Shown piece by piece: positions 7,710 to 14,134 of a stretch of 14,138 nucleotides of DNA. Within the stretch, counting starts at the first letter, position 1. Each line of letters begins with the position of its first letter. A model generated the notes under the pieces. That model saw only the letters and a program-made list of their open reading frames with translations. It was not told where the DNA came from and made no database searches. The position numbers were made by a program, and so were the translations under genes. This stretch comes from Bacteroides sp. (GTDB taxonomy: Bacteria; Bacteroidota; Bacteroidia; Bacteroidales; Muribaculaceae). The DNA is taken from the NCBI GenBank assembly GCA_014801655.1, contig JAAVDT010000029.1:67574-81711 (forward strand), read 5' to 3'.

Positions 7710-9029
7710 TTATTTCAGGGGCTTCGGTGAGGGGAAGCGTCCGCCGTCGGGGCCGAGCAGGTCGAGATAGGTGCGTCGGATGTCGGTCCAGCGATAGTAG
7801 GGGCCGCTGACAGCCTTTGCCGGCAGCGTCACCTCTTTTTCGTTGAGCAGAACTTTGACCAACACGTCGTCGGGCGTATAGGTCTGACCCTGCGGGCGAT
7901 AGAAAATCATCTGAATATTGGAGGCCATTGGGAAAATCTCATAGTTCTTCCACTGGTCGGCCACTCGGGTCATGTCGTCGATCTGACGTCCGGTGCCGTC
8001 GAGATTCATCAGCATCGCCATCGGGAGCAACACCACTTCGTGGCCGAAACGCAAGTTGGCGCTCGGCTGCTGACGCATGATGCAGGTGTCGGCGCTCTCA
8101 ATCCAGTTGCGCAGCAGAAATCGCTGACGCATGGGGCCGGTGCCGCCGGTCCATTTCGTGTTGCCATAGCGCAGAAACCATTCGGCGTTGTCTCTGACCC
8201 ACTTGTCGTGAATCTGACGGTCGGTGTAGAGATCAAACGGAGCCGTGCGGTCGGTCAGGCTCTGGGCATTGGCCACGATGAGAAAGAGATTGTTGTAGAG
8301 GTCCTTGGCGTTGATGCTGTCGGCAATAAACTTGGGGTCGTTGACCAGTTGCAGGGCAAATGCCTCATAGTCAGGAATGTTGGCGGCGTTGATTTCGGCC
8401 ATGGCCTGCGGATAGATGCTGTTGTGGATTGAGTCGGCGTAAGCATCGTCGGGGTTGAGATAGCGCACGGTCGATTTCGATGCGTCGGAGGTGATGTCGA
8501 GCCGGGGATTGAAGGCCATCAGCTCCATCAGCTCATTTTCCATCGACAGGATGCAGCGCACAACGTCGGTCGATTTGGCATCTACGCGCGCTCCGTCGGC
8601 AAATATCTCCGGGAAGTTGGCGGTCATGCGGCGTGCTATTCCACGATGCTGCTCGGCTCCGAGGGGAGTGAGTTCGCCGCTGCGGCCGCGCGAAGCGATT
8701 TCGAGACGGCGCATCTGCTCCAGCAATTCCTGACCGCGAGGTGTCAGCTTGCCGTTGCGCTCGGCCGGAAGAAGGAGCTTGACCGGACTTTGGTAGACCC
8801 ACTCGCCGATGTGCCAGCGCGAACCGTGACGCCCGTAATGCTCCATGTGGAAAGGCTCATAGCCTTTAGGAGCGGGAGTCAGCTTGGGAAGCTGCTGCTC
8901 GGGATAGGGGTAGGCGAAATAGTTGCTCGCGGCCTGACGGTTGGCAAGCGTCGGCTCGGCAGCTTGTGAAGCCGCGGCAATAGTGGCCGCTATGGCGGTC
9001 AATAATATCTTGCGTAGAATCATTTTCAA
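7710..9029 (-). CDS. Secreted histidine-type phosphatase (MINPP/phytase-like)
   Basis: This 439-residue protein belongs to the histidine phosphatase superfamily, branch 2. A signal peptide covers about residues 1-23, with cleavage near SQA-A and no lipobox cysteine, so it is probably periplasmic. The catalytic RHGSR motif is at 67-71 in HYGRHGSRW, His68 being the phosphate-accepting residue of the family. TPLGAEQHRGIARRM (121-135) is a second family signature. The second catalytic His is in LRFGHEVVLLP, at His330. The usual partner Asp of the HD motif is Glu331 here, and MINPP enzymes use HAE. Family members release phosphate from inositol phosphates or other phosphomonoesters, and the substrate is not set by sequence alone. 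It lies 47 bases after the gene upstream and 34 bases before the DUF4254 gene. Confidence 0.88.
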   Translation of the reverse strand: MKMILRKILLTAIAATIAAASQAAEPTLANRQAASNYFAYPYPEQQLPKLTPAPKGYEPFHMEHYGRHGSRWHIGEWVYQSPVKLLLPAERNGKLTPRGQELLEQMRRLEIASRGRSGELTPLGAEQHRGIARRMTANFPEIFADGARVDAKSTDVVRCILSMENELMELMAFNPRLDITSDASKSTVRYLNPDDAYADSIHNSIYPQAMAEINAANIPDYEAFALQLVNDPKFIADSINAKDLYNNLFLIVANAQSLTDRTAPFDLYTDRQIHDKWVRDNAEWFLRYGNTKWTGGTGPMRQRFLLRNWIESADTCIMRQQPSANLRFGHEVVLLPMAMLMNLDGTGRQIDDMTRVADQWKNYEIFPMASNIQMIFYRPQGQTYTPDDVLVKVLLNEKEVTLPAKAVSGPYYRWTDIRRTYLDLLGPDGGRFPSPKPLK

Positions 9030-9076
9030 GTAAGATTACTTTTTTCGGTGAGGAGGCCGCGTGGCAGCCTGAGGGA

Positions 9077-11137
9077 TTATTTCTTTACAGGGCGCGGCTC
9101 GGTGTTGTATTCGTTCTTGGGAGGCATCTTTTTCGAGATCTCGTCGCGAAGCTTGCGCACGTCGAGCGAGCCGTTTTCGGTCATCTCGCGCATCAGGCGG
9201 CGATGGTTTTTCTCGTGCGAAGTGCCTTTGGCTTTCCATGTGAGGTCAACAATCTGCATGGCCACTTTATTGGTGGCCTTGCCTTCTACGGCGAAATAAT
9301 CGTTGGCGGCCAGAGCGTCAATGTCGCCGGCTTCCAGAGCGGTGAAGATAGCTTTATATTTTTCGCTGCGCAGGCTTCCCTTGCGCCAGGTTTTGTTGTT
9401 GTTGAGATACTCCACGTCGGCCTTTTCAGTTGCGTTGTCTGGCGTGGCAGTAGAGGTCGCCACGGCTGCGGGGGTGCCGTCGGTCAAGACTTCGGAGTCG
9501 GTGGCCACGCTGTCGGGGTTGACGGCTTCGGCATCGGGCAGGGTGTCTTCATCGCTGCGGCTGCATGATCCGGCGAGCTTGATGCCGCCCCAGATGAGGG
9601 CGAGCACGGCCACAACGCCAATGACGCCGCGGATGATCATCGACTTTTTAGATGTGGTGTCCTCTGCGGGTTTGCCATCATTGCCATCGCTGCCACCGGT
9701 GGCGACGTTGTCAAACACCGGGGCGCGGTGTTTGTGGCGATTGCCCCAGATGTCGGCCGGCATTCGGTCGGCCGGGCGGAGCGGCTGCTCTGCATCGGCA
9801 ATCTCTGCGGCGGCCTGCGGCGGGGCGGCAGGTGTCTGCTCCGAGTTGTCGAAAAGTCCGGTGTCAACAGTAGCTGCGGGCGCGGCAGACGCGGCAACGG
9901 ATGGGGCGGGAGCTGCCGAAACCACCTGCTTGAGGTCGATATTGTAGGTTTCGGGTGAGCTGCCCATCAGGCGGTGGGCACGGAATCCGTGGAAACGTCC
10001 GGCGCGGAGCTGCATATATTCCTGGGTGTTCTTCTCCATGAAGAGCGCTTCTTCGATAATGCGCCCTTCGCCGAAGTCGAAGCGCAAAAGAATATCCTTT
10101 GATTCGGGTTCGAGCACAATGGCCAGGGGGTCACTGACGGGGAGTGTATCGACGGTGAAAAATTCGGTGTAGGTGCCGAAGTTGGTCGACGAGACGGTGA
10201 TTTTCGCCTTGCCGTCAACGAAGTCGGTGTTGGAGATTTCAAAGCCGTCGGCGGTGCGGTTGGCGGTGCGGCCGTTGACGAGCACAGTGTAGGTGTCGAT
10301 AGCCGAGCCGGAGGGTGTGGCCACGGTGTAAGGCACGCGGCGGCGGAAAATGATGCCGGCGTGGAGGGCGTTGTTGACAATCAGCGCCGGGCCGTTGATG
10401 CGCACATAGCGGTTGGTGGTGCCGACCTCAAACATCACTGACACGGGCTCGAAACCGTCGCAGCTGTAGGTCACGGTCAGATGGTCGGAGAAGTTGACGG
10501 CGGGCGCAGAGGCCTGCACGTCGGGCGGACACACCACCATCAGGGCTTTGTCTACAGGGGTTGTGATCTGAGTCAGCTCTGAGTCGGGGGCTTTCATCAC
10601 CGAGGAGGGCACGATGACCACGGCGCGGAATTCGGCATAGTCTTTCTGACGGGGAAAGCCGAGGATGTTGCCAAGCTCGCCGGGAGAGGCGAAGGTGCGG
10701 CTGCAGAGACCGCCGGTCTGGGGAGAGCCCCAGGGGTCGTAGGAGCTGCGCATAGGCTTATCGGAGAAACCGGCGGAGGCAATCAGGCGCTCCACTTTTT
10801 CGGCATCGAGATCCTCGCCGGCCATGATGGCATTTTTCAGCGATGACAGCAGCGTGACCAGATGGCGTCCGGAAACGAGAACGTCGCGCTCACACAGGAG
10901 CGTGACCGTCAGCATGGCCGAGGGCATCTCGCTGTCGATAGCAAACAGAGAAAAGGCGCGACGGTCGGCCACATTCCACATCATGTAGCCCTCGGTAAGG
11001 CCCACGAAATGGCGGACAATACGTGTCAGCGACGGGAGTTCAACCGCCGGAGCACCGTCAGTCAGGTTGAAAGTGGCGGGGCGGCCATCTTCAGTCACAC
11101 TGACGGCTATGTCGAGATAAGAAAATTTTCTGCTCAT
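9077..11137 (-). CDS. Large one-pass membrane protein of unknown function
   Basis: I do not recognise this 686-residue protein. The N-terminal part (1-400) is soluble, without signal peptide, and rich in predicted strands. Residues 265-330 (RRRVPYTVATPSG..., YTVLVNGRTANR, KITVSSTNFG) look like a beta-sandwich repeat. An Ala/Pro-rich linker follows (405-447), then a basic stretch and one transmembrane helix (about 500-521, IIRGVIGVVAVLALIWGGIKLAG). It is preceded by KK, so the N-terminal domain should be cytoplasmic. An acidic, low-complexity stalk (526-575) leads to a small C-terminal helical domain (576-665, with YLNNNKTWRKGSLRSEKY) outside the membrane. The layout suggests a bridge between cytoplasm and periplasm. 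It is first in the minus-strand cluster and follows the promoter at 11239-11268. Confidence 0.85.
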   Translation of the reverse strand: MSRKFSYLDIAVSVTEDGRPATFNLTDGAPAVELPSLTRIVRHFVGLTEGYMMWNVADRRAFSLFAIDSEMPSAMLTVTLLCERDVLVSGRHLVTLLSSLKNAIMAGEDLDAEKVERLIASAGFSDKPMRSSYDPWGSPQTGGLCSRTFASPGELGNILGFPRQKDYAEFRAVVIVPSSVMKAPDSELTQITTPVDKALMVVCPPDVQASAPAVNFSDHLTVTYSCDGFEPVSVMFEVGTTNRYVRINGPALIVNNALHAGIIFRRRVPYTVATPSGSAIDTYTVLVNGRTANRTADGFEISNTDFVDGKAKITVSSTNFGTYTEFFTVDTLPVSDPLAIVLEPESKDILLRFDFGEGRIIEEALFMEKNTQEYMQLRAGRFHGFRAHRLMGSSPETYNIDLKQVVSAAPAPSVAASAAPAATVDTGLFDNSEQTPAAPPQAAAEIADAEQPLRPADRMPADIWGNRHKHRAPVFDNVATGGSDGNDGKPAEDTTSKKSMIIRGVIGVVAVLALIWGGIKLAGSCSRSDEDTLPDAEAVNPDSVATDSEVLTDGTPAAVATSTATPDNATEKADVEYLNNNKTWRKGSLRSEKYKAIFTALEAGDIDALAANDYFAVEGKATNKVAMQIVDLTWKAKGTSHEKNHRRLMREMTENGSLDVRKLRDEISKKMPPKNEYNTEPRPVKK

Positions 11138-11191
11138 TTATGATTTATACGCTGCTGTGTTAGTGCTGGTTACGTCAAAATAGGGAGTCAT

Positions 11192-11224
11192 CGCCGGGAC
11201 AACCGGATAGCGCATCCCTACAAT
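11192..11224 (-). repeat. REP-like intergenic element, copy 1
   Basis: Read on the minus strand it starts ATTGTAGGGATGCGC and runs through CCGG-N5-CCGG inverted bases. The ATTGTAGGGA core is shared with the element at 11430-11457 on the plus strand, so the two lie in opposite orientation around the operon promoter. The copy is diverged and the outer limits are approximate. Confidence 0.45.
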
Positions 11225-11238
11225 AACTCTAATCTTTG

Positions 11239-11268
11239 CAAAGATAATAAATATTTACAAGTCACAAA
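11239..11268 (-). promoter_or_regulatory. Bacteroidetes-type promoter of the eight-gene operon
   Basis: On the minus strand TTTG (11268-11265) is followed after 18 bases by TATCTTTG (11246-11239), an exact TAnnTTTG match. Initiation would be near 11231, leaving a leader of about 95 bases before ATG 11137. The -7 box is embedded in a 14-bp perfect palindrome, ATCTTTGCAAAGAT (11232-11245). Confidence 0.6.
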
Positions 11269-11278
11269 CATCCGAATT

Positions 11279-11295
11279 TTAACAAAAAATGTTAA
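11279..11295. promoter_or_regulatory. Possible operator, 6-bp inverted repeat
   Basis: TTAACA (11279-11284) and TGTTAA (11290-11295) are inverted copies separated by five A. They sit just upstream of the -33 element of the operon promoter, where an activator could bind. The region is AT-rich, so chance is possible. Confidence 0.3.
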
Positions 11296-11305
11296 CAAAT
11301 CAATC

Positions 11306-11354
11306 AGAAAGCAGAAAGCAGAGTATAGAGAACAGAGTTCAGAGTTTAGAGCCT
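11306..11354 (+). repeat. Heptanucleotide array A, AGAGNNN x7
   Basis: Seven consecutive 7-base units fill exactly 49 bases. Two begin AGAA and five begin AGAG (AGAGTAT, AGAGAAC, AGAGTTC, AGAGTTT, AGAGCCT). The first four bases are nearly fixed while the last three vary. A period of seven excludes coding repetition. It lies upstream of the operon promoter and shares unit types with the arrays at 13763-13826 and 14042-14090. Confidence 0.8.
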
Positions 11355-11412
11355 GCTTTCCAATGTTGCTCTTAGAGTGTGTTTACTTATGCAATCAGGA
11401 GGGGTTGATTTC

Positions 11413-11457
11413 ATTCGGGATTTACCCGAATTGTAGGGACACACGGCTCGTGCGTCC
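11413..11457 (+). repeat. REP-like compound inverted element, copy 2
   Basis: Two adjacent hairpins are visible. ATTCGGG (11413-11419) pairs with CCCGAAT (11425-11431), and GGACACACG (11437-11445) pairs with CGTGCGTCC (11449-11457) with one mismatch, which becomes a G-U pair on the minus strand. The linker TTGTAGGGA is shared with the element at 11192-11224. The remainder of 11358-11575 shows no gene. Confidence 0.55.
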
Positions 11458-11575
11458 GCCAATAATACGTTGATTTTCAAACATACACACAAGCTATGCG
11501 TCTCCACAAACAGAGCGGAACCCTATTCAGTTTGTTGCCTAAGCAATCAGCATTGGGCTACATCAAGGGCAATAG

Positions 11576-11625
11576 AAAAAGCCGCCCGCCGGGGTCATGT
11601 TGTCAATGACCTTTGGGCGGGCGGC
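11576..11625 (-). terminator. Rho-independent terminator of the secreted-protein gene
   Basis: GCCGCCCGCC (11581-11590) pairs perfectly with GGCGGGCGGC (11616-11625). Inside it GGTCA (11593-11597) pairs with TGACC (11607-11611). On the minus strand five T follow the stem. It lies 41 bases after the stop of the gene ending at 11666. Confidence 0.85.
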
Positions 11626-11665
11626 GTTGGAGGGGTGTCGTGTCGACTTCTATGCCTTACGGTTG

Positions 11666-13342
11666 TTATCTTACTATTACCTTGCGGGCTGTGCCATCAG
11701 ACAGGCGGCGGATATAGATGCCCGTCTGTGGATTACCGCTCACGCGCACACCGCGCAGGTCATAGAGGCCCTCTTCGGTAGGAATCGAACTGATGATTTC
11801 CGGCGAGTCAACGCCCGCCGTGGGTTTGGCTACAAACGACACTGCTTTCACTGCCGACTTCACTCCGCCTCGGGTAGTGTAATATTCCAGACGGCCGGGA
11901 GATGATATTTCAACATCGCCCGTGTGTTCGGCAAACCCATTGGCATCCGTAGCCATTACACTCTGCATCGGCTCATCGCCGGTCCACTTGACGTAGATTT
12001 TCATGCCGAGAGCCTGATCCTCGTGCATCATGCGCACACTGATTGTCTCACCCTCGCCAATCTCATACGATTCGCCACTCGCCGACTTAACATAAAAATC
12101 AAGCGACTCCGGAAGCGCAGGGTTCTTGACAGAGAATGGCATCGAAATCTCCTCATCAAACACGATGCGCTGACCATCAGATGTGAATGCGTCGAAAATA
12201 TCGTTGGGCTTTGTCACCACCACTTTGTAGTCACCCACGCCTTTATACCATTTTGACGGCAACATTGCGGTGAAATGATTCCTATCACTTACAGCCAGCG
12301 AAGTCACGGCTACAGAGTCAGTACCATAGACAACGAAAGTCGAATAATTCGAAGCATCGTTTTTGTGGCAAGCCAGCGTGGCTGCATTCTCCAGACATCC
12401 GGTCACTTCCGTGGGCAGCATATCCGATTCAAATGTTTCCGCCGTCCACTCCGTAAGTTGTGCTTCAGATGTAGGCAATTCGCCATTAGGATGCTCCTTG
12501 ACGATATAGGGACCCACCTTCATTCTTGCAAGGTGACGGACATTGTGATACCCTCCCACTGAGTCATAGAAGCGGTAATCGCCGTCGGAAACAAAAACTA
12601 TCCAATACGTTCCCGGTTCGGTGATAGCCTTGTCGATGCTGACATGGAAACTGACCTCATTATCGTTGGCCAAGTAATTACGGTTGATACAATCAGTGCA
12701 ATACGCGATGATTTTACCCTCATCATTCATCACATACGGACGATACATCGAGTTCTTTGCATTAGGATAAAAGTGTGTGTAAATGCTATTGAGATCAATC
12801 GCATAGTCGCCCAAAAGCGCATCATATTCCCCGGGAGGATTATTATAGGGATACTTTATGTTATCGACATGACGAAGCAAACCTTCCCTGACAAAATCAT
12901 CTGCTGATTCAGGCGTGGAGTATTCTGTATAACGAAATCTTATAGTAGTGGAACTATTGATTGATTTTTCTTCCGGATTCTCCTCATCCTTATTGATGTA
13001 TTTTAGGTTCAATGGTACTCTTAAAGATGACATTTCTTCATTAAGAACGTTGATGGGAATACGTAACTGATGGGCATATCCGTTTTCATCTTTTTTTAAG
13101 GCAATCACATCAACCGCTTCGCTATTGATTGTTGGGATTACTTTCGACCAGTCTGTAAAGTAGCAATTGACGTAATCGCTTTGGAAATAAATATTAACAC
13201 ATTCAATGGTGGTGTATTCACCCTCCATGATATCACGCTGGAGTGGAAGAGAACCAATATTAACTTTGACGAAACCCTCGGCCCACGACATCAGAGTGCA
13301 TGTCACAGCAAGAAACAACGATAGTAAAAGTTTGTGTTTCAT
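11666..13342 (-). CDS. Secreted protein with type IX-secretion-like C-terminal tail
   Basis: The frame is open back to 13369, but Met at 13342 is the better start. It begins a signal peptide (MKHKLLLSLFLAVTCTLMSWA, cleavage near residue 21) and has a GGAG about 10 bases ahead. This gives 558 residues. The mature protein is rich in Tyr, Asp and Ser and looks like stacked beta domains, with no catalytic motif that I can name. The last 35-40 residues contain YDLRGVRV, then GIYIRR and a closing KVIVR, matching the pattern of type IX C-terminal sorting tails in Bacteroidetes. Export across the outer membrane is therefore likely but inferred. Its base composition is AT-richer than the operon genes, which may hint at separate ancestry. 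It is monocistronic, with a terminator at 11576-11625. The function is unknown. Confidence 0.85.
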   Translation of the reverse strand: MKHKLLLSLFLAVTCTLMSWAEGFVKVNIGSLPLQRDIMEGEYTTIECVNIYFQSDYVNCYFTDWSKVIPTINSEAVDVIALKKDENGYAHQLRIPINVLNEEMSSLRVPLNLKYINKDEENPEEKSINSSTTIRFRYTEYSTPESADDFVREGLLRHVDNIKYPYNNPPGEYDALLGDYAIDLNSIYTHFYPNAKNSMYRPYVMNDEGKIIAYCTDCINRNYLANDNEVSFHVSIDKAITEPGTYWIVFVSDGDYRFYDSVGGYHNVRHLARMKVGPYIVKEHPNGELPTSEAQLTEWTAETFESDMLPTEVTGCLENAATLACHKNDASNYSTFVVYGTDSVAVTSLAVSDRNHFTAMLPSKWYKGVGDYKVVVTKPNDIFDAFTSDGQRIVFDEEISMPFSVKNPALPESLDFYVKSASGESYEIGEGETISVRMMHEDQALGMKIYVKWTGDEPMQSVMATDANGFAEHTGDVEISSPGRLEYYTTRGGVKSAVKAVSFVAKPTAGVDSPEIISSIPTEEGLYDLRGVRVSGNPQTGIYIRRLSDGTARKVIVR

Positions 13343-13397
13343 GAAATAATCTCCGTTGCTACCACTCATCCCTTTGGTTGCAGTTTAAAAGATTAGC

Positions 13398-13633
13398 AAA
13401 AAAAAAGCGGGGATGACGTTCTGTTTATCTGTTGACAGGTATCGCCAAACACCTTAGCTAAAATAAACAGTCCACTCCCACGCCTTACCGTATATTCACC
13501 GGCTACCCCTTGTCGAGCGGGGAGTGGTTGATATGCGACAAGCATGAGCGTATTCTATGACTGCTTTTTTCCCTTAGCTATAGAAATTGGCGATTTCGTC
13601 AACAAGGAATAAAGCAAGAATTCGCTTCTTTTT
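13398..13633 (-). ncRNA. Rod-like structured RNA candidate (6S-like shape)
   Basis: A long imperfect hairpin spans the region. The outer arms AAAAAAAAGCG (13399-13409) and CGCTTCTTTTT (13623-13633) pair over 11 positions on the minus strand with one G-U. Inner helices are 13430-13436 with 13598-13604, 13441-13448 with 13587-13594, 13455-13461 with 13574-13580, 13465-13472 with 13559-13566, and CCACTCCC (13472-13479) with GGGAGTGG near 13520-13527. A lateral bulge of about 31 bases lies at 13528-13558. Nine U end the minus-strand transcript. Several pairs exist only as G-U on the minus strand, which favours that strand. The closing stem, central bulge and terminal stem recall 6S RNA, the RNA-polymerase-binding regulator. 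That identity is inference, and a long leader of the downstream gene is the alternative. Confidence 0.5.
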
Positions 13634-13644
13634 AAAAATATGTG

Positions 13645-13688
13645 TGCAATCGCCGCGGCGCAACTGCATTGAGCCGGACTCTTCCGGC
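13645..13688 (-). other. Two small hairpins at the start of the same transcript
   Basis: GCCGG and CCGGC (13673-13677 and 13684-13688) enclose a six-base loop. TGCAATCGC (13645-13653) and GCAACTGCA (13660-13668) pair over nine positions on the minus strand, two of them G-U, which on the plus strand would be A-C mismatches. They lie just after the predicted start point and upstream of the rod-like RNA. Confidence 0.45.
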
Positions 13689-13695
13689 ATCGCTG

Positions 13696-13726
13696 CAAAT
13701 TTAATCTAAAGAATCAATCCCTGCAA
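13696..13726 (-). promoter_or_regulatory. Consensus Bacteroidetes promoter for the structured RNA
   Basis: On the minus strand TTG (13726-13724, in a TTTG context) is followed after exactly 20 bases by TAAATTTG (13703-13696), a full TAnnTTTG match. The start point would be near 13690. It points at the hairpins, the rod-like RNA and then the secreted-protein gene. Confidence 0.7.
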
Positions 13727-13762
13727 ATTTTTTCCAAAACTTTTTCCAAGCAACCGTGAAAT

Positions 13763-13826
13763 AGAGTGCAGAGAACAGAGAGGAGAGGCGCCTCTAAACT
13801 CTATTCTCTAAACTCTATTCTCTATC
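13763..13826. repeat. Heptanucleotide array B, inverted pair AGAGNNN x4 / CTCTNNN x5
   Basis: Four AGAG units (AGAGTGC, AGAGAAC, AGAGAGG, AGAGGCG; 13763-13790) meet five CTCT units (two CTCTAAA, two CTCTATT, one CTCTATC; 13792-13826). The junction forms a perfect 12-bp palindrome, AGAGGCGCCTCT (13784-13795). Both halves keep the seven-base period, so AGAG and CTCT blocks face each other as repeated 4-bp pairing segments. Confidence 0.8.
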
Positions 13827-13837
13827 CTCCCCTCAGG

Positions 13838-13996
13838 GTTCCGCGGGTTCCTGCTCGGAGAGCGAAGCGATTCCCTGCGAGTTCACATTCAAGCAAACCG
13901 GAAAAAACAAATAAGTTCCGTGTCGTTCCGCTCCGTTCCGTATTTGAGGCGCCAGCCGACAAAAAAGTTCCGTAGGCTTTCAAATCCCTAAGTTCC
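13838..13996 (+). repeat. GTTCC motif cluster
   Basis: GTTCC occurs seven times (13838, 13847, 13915, 13925, 13935, 13967, 13992), five of them as GTTCCG. The three at 13915, 13925 and 13935 have an exact 10-base period. No gene is supported here. The role is unknown. Confidence 0.5.
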
Positions 13997-14041
13997 AAAC
14001 ATTAGACCGCAGGCAAGGATTCCTGCTTTCCTATGCTTCGC

Positions 14042-14090
14042 CTCTATTCTCTATTCTCTATTCTCTGCACTCTAAACTCTGATCTCTATA
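14042..14090 (-). repeat. Heptanucleotide array C, CTCTNNN x7
   Basis: Seven perfect-period units fill 49 bases: three CTCTATT, then CTCTGCA, CTCTAAA, CTCTGAT and CTCTATA. Read on the minus strand it is an AGAGNNN array of the same length and unit types as array A. The final unit forms the outer part of the terminator stem that follows. Confidence 0.8.
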
Positions 14091-14134
14091 AAAAAAGCTC
14101 CGGGCCGGAGGGGCTCGGAGCTTTTTTTATAGAG
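14084..14134. terminator. Bidirectional terminator with a 19-bp perfect stem
   Basis: The arm 14084-14102 (CTCTAT, seven A, GCTCCG) is exactly complementary to 14116-14134. Inside, GGCC and GGCT extend the stem with one wobble around a GGAGG loop. Seven T follow the GC-rich core on each strand. It would stop transcription arriving from either side, including a gene beyond the right edge. Confidence 0.8.

Noticed and set aside
6038..7810. A 590-codon plus-strand open frame over ruvB and the DUF4254 gene
   Set aside because: It mirrors two confident minus-strand genes and has no recognisable motif.
13343..13369. An extended start for the secreted protein (MSGSNGDYF...)
   Set aside because: The extra nine residues would precede the basic start of a signal peptide, while Met at 13342 gives a standard signal peptide with a GGAG upstream.
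13398..13633. Reading the long inverted repeat as a MITE
   Set aside because: The arms match through bulges and G-U wobbles, not as near-identical terminal repeats, and no target-site duplication was seen.
13766..13975. A 69-codon plus-strand open frame
   Set aside because: It runs through the heptad array and GTTCC cluster, and its composition is explained by the repeats.
11306..14090. CRISPR array
   Set aside because: The units are 7 bases long with 3-base variable parts, far too short for repeats and spacers, and no cas gene is present.
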